Source: Tubulanus polymorphus
Taxonomy: Eukaryota > Nemertea > Palaeonemertea > Tubulaniformes > Tubulanidae
Length of the DNA: 64,000 nucleotides
Direction of reading: 5' to 3'
Assembly: GCF_964204645.1 (NCBI RefSeq)
Contig: NC_134026.1
Location: 12,858,450 to 12,922,449 of the forward strand
Shown here one piece after another: positions 37,378 through 48,920 of the stretch. The notes under the pieces are model-generated. The model was not told the DNA's origin. It searched no databases and saw only the letters and a program-made list of their open reading frames with translations. Position numbers and translations under genes: made by a program. The number at the start of each line of letters is the position of its first letter. Within the stretch, counting starts at the first letter, position 1.

Positions 37378-38073
37378 TTAAAGGCCGACTTCAAGTATAA
37401 AAGGCTCATCATCTGTCAGACATGGCAGTATCTGTGAACCCATGGAGCAGTCAAGAGCTCCGCCGTTGAAACTGGAATTTCTATAATATCTCTGTCAGTT
37501 AACCGATTTGGACCCTCCTTTTTGTCAGGGATATGTGTAAACATGTAATATAGTCATATCTATGGTTTAAAATTTAGTTTAAGCCCTCCTTCATGCATAA
37601 ATTAGCAATTTACTTAGTGCATTCTTCAAATTTTCAAATCTTTGAATGACAAGCTGGGAGGAGTTACTCACCTCACCACAGAGAGCACAGTGACCTGTAG
37701 TCATAAACCTATATAAACAAAACAGTTGCAGCTCTCTAGTGCGTAATTTCATCAAAATCGGACAAAAATTGAACAAATTGAAAATACAGATTTTATGTTC
37801 AACTCCATTATTACTGGAGGAATTCTTATAAAAAAACATCTACAAAACCAGCGAATTCTAATTAAGAAGATTACTATGACCAAAATGATATCAAACGTAT
37901 GCGAAAAAAGTTTTTTTTTATGTGTCACTGTGATACTGGTGTGAGCCAGATGTGTTCCAGTAAACACTATAAACAAACTACCGCTTGCTAGTTGCTAGTG
38001 GGATGTGGCCTGCACTGCAAATCTCAAGTACCAACCGGTGGGTTTTTGGACCTCCATTTGTGTCGGCCTTTAA
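37378..38073. mobile_element. Second copy of the GGCC MITE family
   Basis: Inverted ends AAGGCCGAC at 37381-37389 and GTCGGCCTT at 38062-38070; the interior shares long runs with 22546-23336, for example GATTTGGACCCTCC near 37508. No coding capacity. Confidence 0.6.
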
Positions 38074-38820
38074 GTCAACTTATATTCAGAGTTTTATATT
38101 GGCACTGCTGCACCGTGCGCGTTGCCGTTACTCAATTATCGTCGATTCTGGCGAACGTTGTCAGTAACCTGCCTGTGTGGTTTTGTTTCACGATCGGATA
38201 TTTCCACAGCGTTGGTTAGCACAATCTGATTATAAAAGCTTCAGGCGAACGATGAATCTGCGGCGGGTAAACCCTAAAAAGTGGAGAATTATCAAAAGTT
38301 CTTGATGTTTGGTAAGTGCCTGTCAGTGATGGAATCTCTGTATGTATTTCTAACATACAATATTAATATTAATGTTTTCTAAGACTGATTCGTTCATCGT
38401 AAAACCATGCGTAATTCTTTGGAGTGGAAATTCATGTATAATTTGGCCATTAAGAATGGTCGGGATGTTTTAATTTCAAGACAATTGCAAATAAATAATG
38501 AGTCTTTTATTTTGACGACGATGATGTTATTACAATTGTACCTGCCTGTACTTCAAATTAGGCACAATGCCCAAATCCTGGTTTCTTCAACAGCCGTTAA
38601 AATTTGACATTTTTTAAGTTGCTCAACAGGCACCAGGCATGGTGCGAATGCTGCTTCTGTTGTGAATGTCCACCAGAATCCGTTGTCATCAAGTCTTGGC
38701 CTGCTTAGGCATTTTATTAGTGCCAATTCCTTGAAAAAATGTCAATTTCAGTGAAGTTGTGTTTGGTAGGAGGCAACGAAGCCCTGGTTAAGATGGAAGA
38801 AGAAAGGAAAGGACACGCAC

Positions 38821-39963
38821 CTGTTCATTGCATTTAATGAATCTGATGATTTAGGATATATAGGTATATCGTATGTGACCGTTAATTTCAACAGCATTTC
38901 TTCGACGTCGATCGTCATATTCGTCAAATTCGATTTGTACATATGAACTACAGGTTTTTAATCTGCGGTTTTGTTCATAACTGAAATGATGTGCTACATA
39001 GACAAGATACGGTATGTAGAGATTTGTATTGAGATTTTCATGATAACTTACATTTGTGTTCTATAGTGATATAACATTTCTGAATCGTGGTCTGATACCA
39101 CAGCCATATCGTAATTTTCGATCGGATCAAAAATAATTTGTCTGAAATATTATATATCATCATTTTTATTAATATGAAATGCAAATTAGATATTTTAGAA
39201 TTCAGGTCTCTAAGAATATTTACCCATCGAAAAACTCCTCTAAGGCGTGTAGCAGCTCATCAACCGGTGGTATTAGAGAGGATTTCCCATACAGGTAACA
39301 GTCGTGTTGGTGTATTATATACTCTCTGTATGTAATATCCGCTGTTATTTTATGATTTTGCTCATCCTCGTCGTGAAACACCTTTTTTTCGAAATATATT
39401 GAAAATTGATAGCCAAAATTTGTTTAATTTAGAAAATAAGTTGATTATGTTCCAATTTGAGGAATTAAAAGAGCAAATACAGTAGACTCCTTGATTCGAA
39501 TCCTTTTGTTGAAAAAAAAAATTTGAGTTGATTGTAGTCAGATATTGTTGAGATCCTATGTAAGTATTATACTCACAGTAGGTAAGAATGATCTGAGAGG
39601 TAATGGAAGATCTTCATTCCTTAGTTTCTTGGCCGAGTTGTACAGAAGTAATACCTAGAAATAGATACATTGTGTATGCATACATGTGGTTTTATGAACA
39701 AGTTAGAATTTTGGGAATCGTACCTGGTGCTTTTTCATCAAGCTTTTCTCTACTTGATTTGCTGTGTTTATCGATTTCAGCTTATTTGAAAAATGATTCA
39801 GCTGCAAACATGTTGCTATAAGGTGCCGTTCCGAAAGTCTTGACTGTTTCTATTAGATGATGGTGAAGATGATAATGAATCGTCAACATCGAAGCAGGAA
39901 AATAACGTTCTATGTCTACCAGATTTGCTGCCATGTCATTTGATAAGTTGAGCCATTCATTAT
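38821..39963 (-). pseudogene. Spliced transposase-like gene with DUF4218-type region
   Basis: Minus strand. Exon 39724-39963 reads NEWLNLSNDMAANLVDIERY and ASMLTIHYHLHHHLIETVKTFG, then an in-frame TAA, then AEIDKHSKSSREKL. The His-rich LHHHLIE and E-rich tail resemble DUF4218 domains of CACTA/EnSpm elements. Exons 39224-39325 (GKSSLIPPVDELLHALEEFF) and 39052-39141 (QIIFDPIENYDMAVVSDHDS) join in matching phase 2 with GT-AG sites. 38821-38947 is a further candidate exon. The link between the first two listed exons would need a 16-nt micro-exon near 39570. The stop means it is probably decayed. Confidence 0.5.
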
Positions 39964-40029
39964 CTGTATTTGTTGAGTAGATTTCTTAAAAGACAGGGGT
40001 TGAAATGTGTACTAATAGTTTATGCAAGG

Positions 40030-41345
40030 TTTGGTATTTTTAGGCCAGCCGTAGGCTGAGCCTATTACTATACAAATGGAGCGAATTTAAATGACATGGT
40101 TTCCACACAAAAGGCTCTTTTGCTTGCCAAGTGAGGGCATATTCGAACAAATCACGTATTTAAGCGTAATCCATTCTCGGAATCGTAGCGAGCAGAATTT
40201 TGAAATAGGGTCTCATAAAAATGTTTTCTGCATTTTTCACGAAAGTTAAATCGGGAAAATTTCAATTTTTATCAGCCAATCAGGAAGTTGTGTCTTCCCT
40301 GTGATTGGTTTATTTGAAAATATCAGCAGCTGTTCACGTGAATTATCGCGATTTCATTACTGGCGCTTTTGCGCATGACGTCATGTATCAACACGCGACA
40401 ATACTTCCGCGTTCGCTACGTGTTCGCTGATTGGCCCATTTACTGGGAAATTCCACAGAAGCCTAATGTGGTTTGTTACAAGCGCTGTGATTGGCCCGAC
40501 CCGATTCTGGCATTGCTTTAGCTTAGTGGGTTCGAATCCCTTGACGGGTGAAGATGATGGATCCTATCAATATCTATTGCAACAAATAAGTTTCCCGGTT
40601 GGGCAGCCGCGGATATCTACCGGAAGTGTTCCGGTTCGATATTTCGAGGTTTCTTTGAATTTTGGAGTGATATTGAAATCCGGTAAATACCAGCGGTAGA
40701 TTGTGAAAACCCATTGCATGATATTTGTATTACTTAATCAACGAAAAGCGTCGGGGCCGCGCCAGGAGTTTTCGTGATTCAAGTAGCGCAATAGCCTACT
40801 TCTTCGTGTTCGTCCACCTCAATTTTCACTCCGCCGATCTCTGACACGGCTCTGTCCCCGTCGGCGCTGTGATTGCACTTTCGTACCACCAAAATTTTTT
40901 ATTTCTATATCAGGGATGTCTGGAGAATAAAAAAGTCAAAATTTGGATATCACATAGGCCTGATTTCATCGAATAAGTCGACCATGGTCGTTAAGTTTCC
41001 GTACTTATTACCACCTAAAACCGTCTGAACAATTTTGTCACAACCAACATTTCGTTTACAGAAATCAGGTGTTCACGTGAATCCGCGGTATCGTCTACTG
41101 TTTTACTTCCGGGTTTTATTTAAAGATTTAAAATTGTATTTCAAGATCGATTTCTATGAAATCTTTAGTTGATTTGGTGTTTGGGAGGAATTTTTATTTG
41201 CTCTACAGAAAATTCATCCTTGACAATTGCGCAAGGTTCGCGAAAAAAAGGTTTTACCAAATCGGGTGTATGACCTTGATATGCTAATTAGCCATGTGCC
41301 CGAATTGCAAATTCAATCAAATTTTATTCTGCCAAAAAATGTTAA
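40030..41345. repeat. Repeat E fragments with an insertion
   Basis: 40030-40330 matches 33970-34280 and 2690-2890, and 41057-41340 matches 2892-3180. The 727 bases between are a foreign insertion starting with the repeat shared with 43979-44225. Confidence 0.6.
40340..40560. repeat. Dispersed GACGTCAT repeat, copy 1, with B box
   Basis: Shares GCGCTTTTGCGCATGACGTCAT and the tail GGGTTCGAATCCCTTGAC with 43979-44225. GGTTCGAATCC is a perfect tRNA B box, so it may be a tRNA-derived SINE. Confidence 0.6.
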
Positions 41346-41463
41346 ATACAATTCGCTTTCCGAGAGTTAATGGTATGCTGCATGGAACAAAGTTGTTTTG
41401 AGATGGGTCTTGAAGCTATTGAGGTCGAGAGATAACCATCTAGATAGTTCGTGAGAGTTCCAA

Positions 41464-42285
41464 AGTTTTGAAGACGCTTCAAGGTAATGTCTTGATATTT
41501 GTTTTATACGTGTATCTACCCTAGACACATCTTCAGGCCAAAAACTGGCCCTGTCAGATTCAAGATGGCCGACTGGCAGCCATTGTTGTTCGCCAAAATC
41601 AGCACTTTTTACACATTTTTGAAGTTTTCGAGGGGAATTTTGAAGACACTTTTATCAATATCCTTGATCATTCGTATATATTTGTATCCCCCGAGGGCCC
41701 ATCGGCATGGGAAAAATTGAGTCGATCGGACTCAAGATGGCCGTACCGTGACCTTTTTTGTTCACAAAAATGTCAATTTTGGCCTGAATTCTGAGTACTG
41801 TAGCTTTCTAATGGTGCGCCATGTTTCATTGCAATTTGTAATGGATATTCTTTGGAAAGGGATCTTTTATATCCGAGAGGGTATTTTTGACCAGGCAATT
41901 ATGACGCACTTGGCAGCCATCTTGGGGTCATCAGTACTCATTCGTAGGTGGAAAAAAAGTTTTTCCACATCATAATTGATACTTAAGCATATTTTGCTAC
42001 TATAATCTATTGGAAAGTTGTAGCTCATGACATGTTCTATGATCGAGGTGAGTTTCAAGCTCATTGGTTTTTTTATGGCCACCAGGGGGAGTTGAACAAT
42101 ACAATAACTTAGTATTTCTATATTACATTCGTTCCTGCTGTTTGTGTTAACACACGATTTTACTATGTAAATGATATTGAGCAGGGAGTGTATATTGATA
42201 AATATAACCCACAGATTACATCATTTATAAAAAGCAAATCTGACAGGCTGGCCATTGTGCCCCTTGGGGCTCTTGTTTGGATATA
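41464..42285. repeat. TCCG-family dispersed repeat, copy 3
   Basis: Shares AGTTTTGAAGACGCTTCAA and AGATGGCCGACTGGCAGCCA with copies at 35776 and 23748, and ends GTGCCCCTTGGGGCTCTTGT, as near 8510. It lacks the TCCG run. Confidence 0.6.
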
Positions 42286-42672
42286 ATAGTTCGCTTACTT
42301 TCGATTAATTTGCAATAATCTCGAACTGTCCGCCTTTGGTTGTTGCCGAGCATTCCTCTTATGCAAAATAACAATGGTCCATGTATGGCTGCCTGAAAGT
42401 TATTTGCACATTAAAACTAATGATTGAAATTTATTTGGTTTATGAGGTATTCACATCAAGTAAATTTGATGTCATACCTATATTAAATCATAAGATTTTA
42501 TGTCATTGGCAAAATTGAATACTTTGTCGTCGCCTCGGAATGAACAACCAAGAGGTGCCCGAATAGATTTACATCTTTGTTGTACTAATATCTTTTCCAT
42601 AGCCGTGAAATTCCATTCTGCCAGTGGGATGTTCATGTCATTTAACTGAAATTTGTGAGAAATAAAAAATTT

Positions 42673-42837
42673 CTCCCTCTCCCTCTCCCTCTCCCTCTCC
42701 CTCTCCCTCTCCCTCTCCCTCTCCCTCTCCCTCTCCCTCTCCCTCTCCCTCTCCCTCTCCCTCTCCCTCTCCCTCTCCCTCTCCCTCTCCCTCTCCCTCT
42801 CCCTCTCCCTCTCCCTCTCCCTCTCCCTCTCCCTCTC
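42673..42837. repeat. (CCCTCT)n hexanucleotide tandem
   Basis: About 27 uninterrupted hexamer units. Both strands read as open frames (Leu-Pro and Arg-Gly repeats), which is a by-product of repetition. Length is probably polymorphic. Confidence 0.97.
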
Positions 42838-43639
42838 AACGACTATTGTTGAGTCGTAATGTTAGAATATCTGAAATCTTTATTCCTAATACTATTGAAT
42901 TCTGGTGCGAGTCGTGCACTTGTATTAAGGGCAATATGCCCTTGTTAATCTCCTCCTTTGGTGGCCGGTTGGCCATCTTATCTACCTTAAATGTTGTAAA
43001 TAAGAGATAACCTCGAGGTTGTGTATATATTGTTCATTGTTCGAATATTTCCAACAAATAATAAATAGTATTCAAGAGAATATTATCATATACATAAAAT
43101 TCTAAATCTTTGCCTTTTTCCCTAAACTATTTTTGTGGTGTCGGATTTACTATCAATTGAGTAAAGGATTTTCTTGTGCATTTTTGGGATTCTGTGACAC
43201 CATAAAATATTCTTGAAGAATCTTGTGGGTTGGAGAGTTTAGGGCATCATGTAAGTCTTCAAAAAGGGGAAGCATTGAGGGCACCCTCTAGTGGGAGAGG
43301 CCAAATATTGGTGAATGCTCCTCGTTTTATTTAGTTGGTATCTATTATTCTTTTTGAAGCTAAACGCCTGATCAGGTCGGCTGTGGAGGCCGGAAATACT
43401 TGTAGCGCTGGACGCAGTCCTGTATTTCCTCCTCAGTCGGAGAGAAAGCTAGGGGATTTTTATTTTATTTGACTCATTCATGATTCTTCTATTAATTCTT
43501 TTGGTCACAGTTTTTCATACATGGACACGCCTTTTTCATGGGTGATTTGTGAGGACATTCAGTCACCCGTGTTACAATTATGACTTATCACTGAGAATTA
43601 GGACTCCATTAAGTATTCTCACTCACCAGAGGAAGACTT

Positions 43640-43682
43640 GACAGAGGGAGAGGGAGAGGGCGAGGGCGAGGGCGAGGGCGAG
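43640..43682. repeat. Short GGGAGA/GGGCGA tandem
   Basis: About six imperfect units, GAGGGA then GAGGGC. It lies roughly 800 bases from the CCCTCT array and has similar composition on the other strand, suggesting shared slippage origin. Confidence 0.75.
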
Positions 43683-43828
43683 TTACCTGTATTCCCTCTT
43701 GGTCGAGGAAATTCCGAGAGTTGAGACCTTAGACTTGACATTATGAATTTTAACGGAAACGGAAGTAGATTTTTGTAGTCACTTGCCAGAGCACGCTACC
43801 CCGAATCCCGGTATTCCGCTTCATTAGC

Positions 43829-44225
43829 ATTGCCACGATTGGGTGCCATATTTCTACAATTTCTGCAAGGAAGGAGTCTTGAAGTGTCTTTCGTTTTCGG
43901 GTAGGCATCCTCGCTTGCCAGGAGTCCAGTGTCGCTCCCGAACTCGCTTCCACCAGCCCCCTGGCCTCACGACGCGCGATTTCATTACCGGCGCTTTTGC
44001 GCATGACGTCATATATCAACACGCGACAATACTTCCGCTTTCGCTACGTGTTCGCTGATTGGTCCATTTACCGGGAAATTCCATAGATGCCCAATGTCAT
44101 TTGTAACAAGCGCTGTGATTGGCCCGACCTGATTCTGGTCGGCTAGTAACGACTCGTGAGGTCAAGCGGTTCGGAGAACAGCTTTAGTGTAGTGGGTTCG
44201 AATCCCTTGACAGGTGAAGATGCCG
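43829..44225. repeat. GACGTCAT repeat, left arm of a 2.5-kb inverted pair
   Basis: 43829-44048 is the inverted copy of about 46549-46772, nearly identical (for example GCGCTTTTGCGCATGACGTCA). Its right part, 43979-44225, is also a dispersed repeat (40340-40560) ending at a B box, GGTTCGAATCC. Confidence 0.75.
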
Positions 44226-45650
44226 GGTAGGGTACGGGGTAAAACCTGGTTTACTTTCTCTTTCTACTTGCTGGAGACTACTATCTGCATTGTATTGCAT
44301 GCTTTGATTTGACTGGCTTATGAGAGTCGAACAACGTTTTCCCATACACAGGCTTGGCTTTAGTACTAGATGAAGGCTAGGCACTGCACATTGTGGATTG
44401 ACTGGAACTCTAAACTCACAAAATTAAACGAGTCAACAAGAAAGATCCAATAATTTGACGTTTGTCTAACTATATTATTTAACAGCTTAAAATAATACAT
44501 AACACATTCTGCTAGAGTACACAAAAGAAATCAGTTCTTACATTATATCAGAATCAATAGTTCGCTTAACTCGGGCTTGAATTCTGGTTCCATTGCTTCA
44601 TATTCTAATGAAATTCACTAGCATACCTTAGAATATTGCTTAGCTTAAGATAAAAAATTTGGTACCAGGAAAACGGGGAAGTAAAGTGGGTGTACTGTAC
44701 ATCCGCAATTGACTTATTTCTCTCTGGTTGAATCAAGTTATTACTGAAATAGCATTCGAATAGCCATTTTGTTTTTAAAAATTATGTCGTTCAGCTATCC
44801 TGGTGCAAATTTCGGAGTTTAAGTTAACTAGTGCCATCTGATTTCTCAGTATCTCAAATTTGCACATTCTTAGCCCGAGTCTAAAAATAGAAAAAATTGC
44901 ATTTTAAGTAGGAAATAAAAGAATAGTGGCTAATACACCCTGGAGATATAGCCTATGGGGTGGGCCTAGTTTGAAAGCACTGAGGTCCGAGGGAACAGCA
45001 CTTTGTAAATGAATACTGAGATTAAACTTACAAAACACCCAATACTTGAGATGATGTACTTGACAAGAAGTGTGTCCAGCTAAGCAAATCAACTTTGTCT
45101 ATGACTCCTCCTTTTATAGTCTAAAAATAAGAATCGGTACATTTTTCTAACAGTTGGTATGTCATTTTTTTCAAAAAAAAAACTTATTAATATCACACCA
45201 CAGCAAATAAGTAACAGTTGTTGAATGATTTGCCCGATTTAGATTAATTGGTTGACGCTAATTAGTATGACCTATAAGTAGGGGCCTACTGCATGTCATT
45301 GGCGTCAATCCATTCCATTCCACGGTGAATTAAAAAGAAATTTAGTTAGATCCATTTTGTCCAAAACCTGCATCATTTATATAACTAGCTGTCAAATTTA
45401 ATTTACCTCCTTCAGAGAATGCCATAGTACGTCGCCCATCAACGTGTTGACAAAAGAAAAGTTGCTCATAATCCTGTTTTATACATGAACGTAACGTCTT
45501 GCAGAAGTATCCCATATTCTTGAAATATTAAGCATAGTGTTTAAGTTGGCTTGCACGGTTTGTGAATGGGTTTTCCTCATCATGCTGCCTGTATGCATTA
45601 AAAATCCGGATTTCAAGCAAATTAATTCGTCCAACAAGTGGCCGTCAAAC

Positions 45651-46373
45651 CGTAATGTTTCCAATGTCTCCGTTTTTAACGCATGCGCATTAGGCTTAGT
45701 AAGTGTTGGAAAAGTCTAAGTCGAGAAACCAGCACAGTGCGCAGGCGTCACGACAGTACGTATTTACATGTTTCAAAACTGGGTCATGTCAGCACGGTAT
45801 TCGCTTGAAATGAACCAGCGTGAACTTTAGCAGCAGGATCGTGATGTCTAAATAATCTCGTATCATATGCTTGCGTATCATATGTTATTACAGTTAAATG
45901 AATTGTCCAAATAGATAAACAATGGCATTGGGATCACCATAGAAAGTGCACCAAAGCTCATAATGGTTAGCATTTCGAGATCAGCATTTTCGGTATTCGA
46001 AAATGATAGCGCCGTGTAAAATAAATCAGCGACCTGGAGTCATCGAAGTTCAATTTGAATTGAAATAAGTTCAGTATTTTTCGGGGCTTGAATCTGGTAG
46101 CGCCGCAAAAATACACGAGTGACACTGGGGTCATCAATGTTCAAATCGAATTGAAATAAGATATTTATTTATTGTGGGATTCGAATCTAATAGAAACGGA
46201 AACATTGGAGTCATCAAAACACACATTCATTATGCGTACTGACATGACCCAGTTTTGAAAGTTCTGACATGTAGTGACGCCTGCGCACTCAACCGATTTC
46301 TGGACTTAAGAGTATTTCCCCAACACTCACTAATGTGCATGCGTTAAAAACAGAGACATTGGAAACATTACGG
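45651..46373. mobile_element. Foldback-type element with about 130-bp inverted ends
   Basis: 45651-45795 (GTAATGTTTCCAATGTCTCC ... AACTGGGTCATG) is inverted at 46243-46373, with several indels. The interior contains two to three imperfect direct repeats of about 90 bp (GGGGTCATCAATGTTCAAAT type). No coding potential. An interior-like fragment lies at 25020-25150. Confidence 0.65.
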
Positions 46374-46548
46374 TTTTTGCCAAGTGGCCCTCTAGAAGTA
46401 TACTCCACACATGCTGCCCATGCATGTCTCTGTAACCGAAGGCGGAGACTAAAACACGGTCTAGGACTCGGCAGCGGACACCGGCCCGGAAAATATTTCA
46501 TAACGTGTATTGTCGGTACCTAGCACGATTTCAGCGTTTTTCTGGAAT

Positions 46549-46772
46549 TCGTAGCGAAAGCGGAAGTATTGTCGCGTGTTGATATATGACGTCATGCGCA
46601 AAAGCGCCGGTAATGAAATCGCGCGTCGTGAGGCCAGGGGGCTGGTGGAAGCGAGTTCGGGAGCGATACTGGACTCCTGGCAAGCGAGGATGCCTACCCG
46701 GAAACGAAAGACACTTCAAGACTCCTTCCTTGTAGAAATTGTAGAAATATGGCACCCAATCGTAGCAATGCT
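46549..46772. repeat. Right arm of the 2.5-kb inverted pair
   Basis: Inverted copy of 43829-44048. Arms enclose the foldback element at 45651-46373. Confidence 0.75.
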
Positions 46773-47319
46773 AAGTACAGTATACTATGACGGTTGAACC
46801 TTTATTCACACCGAAATAGAATCAAAATAGTCATAAGATCCATGCTAGCACTTAATTTGGGTTATCAGGTTCAGCCTAACTAGCTGTACTTTCATTCAGC
46901 TACTACTTTTGTATGAGACTTGGCAATGATAAGTTGCAAGAAATCACCAAACATAAGAAAAAATATTGAGAATTTATAGACGGACGCCGGGTGCCGTAGG
47001 CGCCCGGAGGACGTCCCTTTGATAAACGCGTATATGTGGATTCTAGAAAGTGTCTTCTTAACCGATTCTGACTTACTGACAAAGTCAGAAAAAATGACGT
47101 CAGAGTACGTCCGGTTCGAAGTTCATGGGGAAATCGGAAGTAGAATTACGTCACGCTAAAATCTGGCAGCGAAGTAACTAAAATCCGGCAACTTTTGGAT
47201 CGGGTGATTTCAGAATGTATTTATTTCGTGAAATGTCGACCAAGATTGGATCGTTGAATCGTTTAACAATGAACCACGTTGAGCGAACGTGGACGTATTC
47301 AAAATAGCTGAAATTCCCT

Positions 47320-47995
47320 TAGCAACACGACCGAATTCATAATAACAAACGCGCCCGGCCGGTCCGGCACCGCGCACGGGTTCGAATCCCGGAGAATTAC
47401 GCTCTAGCGCGCAAGTACAGCAGTCAACCCCAGCCGCAGCACTGAAATATTTAATATTTATTTTATCAAATTAAATGACTCTAAAACAGCGATGAGAGTC
47501 GCGTTAGACTGAGTCGTACGATTTGCTTAAAATTTCACGGCAGCGCGGCGGATCGCCGATCGGTCTCGCTCGAGCAGCAGCAGCAACATCGCGGTCGGCA
47601 ACAACATTTAGTCTCCGCCCCTTCTTTCGCCAAATAAGGAATTCGGTACCGCAAGCCACGTGCACTACTTATTTACTTGAGCCGTAGATTCCCGGTACTC
47701 GACATTACCGGAGGATTAGAAACAAATTAATATTTTTCGTAAGAGAAATCAATGTTTGTATTGATATTTGAATTTTCCTGCTGATAATTAATTAATTCGA
47801 TTCTTTCTGGCAGAAAATAATTTTCCGATTGGTGCATTTTAACGCGTCTTTCATTTTTCTCCGCAATTAAAAAATTCGTAGTTATCTTCTTGTCCTTTTG
47901 TTTTCGAATGGTGCTAATTTCTAAATCAACGACCAGGTCAAAATTCTTCAATCTTGCAAAAAACCAGTCTCAGTCTGACTCAGTTTCACTTCGAA
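47320..47995 (+). promoter_or_regulatory. CpG-rich promoter-like region
   Basis: GC-rich text with many CpG (47345-47400 and 47540-47610), including a perfect B-box GGTTCGAATCC at 47379-47389, precedes a candidate start at 47996. In marine invertebrates, promoters can look like this, but CpG islands are not reliable evidence. Confidence 0.3.
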
Positions 47996-48093
47996 ATGTC
48001 GGGTTACAGTGGGTTTGCAAAGTGGTTTAAACCATCGAATAATTCTAAATACACTAATCTAAATCGAAATAGTAGCGACAAACAGTGCCACGG
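47996..48093 (+). CDS. Candidate first exon of an unidentified gene
   Basis: ATG in good context (TTCGAAATGTCG) opens 32 codons, starting MSGYSGFAKWFKPSNN, and runs to a GTAAGC donor at 48094. The reading frame is not interrupted. No family was recognised, and later exons were not identified in the window. Confidence 0.35.
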
Positions 48094-48920
48094 GTAAGCC
48101 AAAGACCAAAAATTAATATCAATAAATAATTCAGTTGGGAAATTAGGTCAAGTCTTTTTTCTGGCAGAAAATGGAATTTCATTATCTTAAAAGCCGAAAT
48201 TTTCTATAACCAGAAATGTATCAAACTTAGAGTTGCAGTTTCATCGTCTTCCCCCTCCCCAAACCCTCTGGCATTATTTTTCATTTTTCCAAGTTTTATC
48301 TAAGAATTGATATGCTTTGGGCCCAAAGTACAATTTCAATATGAAAAAATTGATTAAAGTTACTTTCCAGTTTCATGGGATTGACAACAATTAATTGTCT
48401 CTGTGTTCCTAGTCACTGACAATATTTTGAGCGTATTTCGTTATACACTCAAAATACACAATACATGCACAATACACAATATCAATATACACGAGGTTGT
48501 TTTCGAATCGAATGATTTGTAAGTATAAAAAATTAAATCAAGCTGTGACGAAGCGTCCGTCACTTAGATTTCATCTTATTACATATTATTACTGTAATTA
48601 AGAATTTATTCAAATGAAGTGATAATTTCATTGTTAGATCGTACCGGTATATGCGCATAAAACAAAAAACACATCTAACAATCTACGCAATCCGCAATCG
48701 ATCAACTCGAACATGACGACGACCTCAAGGCATGTCTCTGTAACCGAAGGTAGAGACTAAAACACGGTTCAGGACTCGGCAGCGGAAACCGGCCCGGAAA
48801 GAATTTCAAAACGTGTATTGTCGGTACCTAGCACGATTTCAGCGTTTTTCGGGAATTCCCTGAAATTTCGGCGTTTTTATTTCAGTGTTTCAGCTTTTTC
48901 AGCGAAGTTCAGGAACCGGT

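Noticed and set aside
42673-42837. CRISPR-like array
   Set aside because: A simple six-base tandem without spacers; the window is eukaryotic.
42642-42852. Open frames reading (LP)n or (RG)n
   Set aside because: They exist only because the CCCTCT hexamer has no stop in any frame.
47727-47951. 74-codon minus-strand frame next to the candidate exon
   Set aside because: AT-rich, no domain, no splice or promoter signals; more likely promoter sequence of the 47996 exon.
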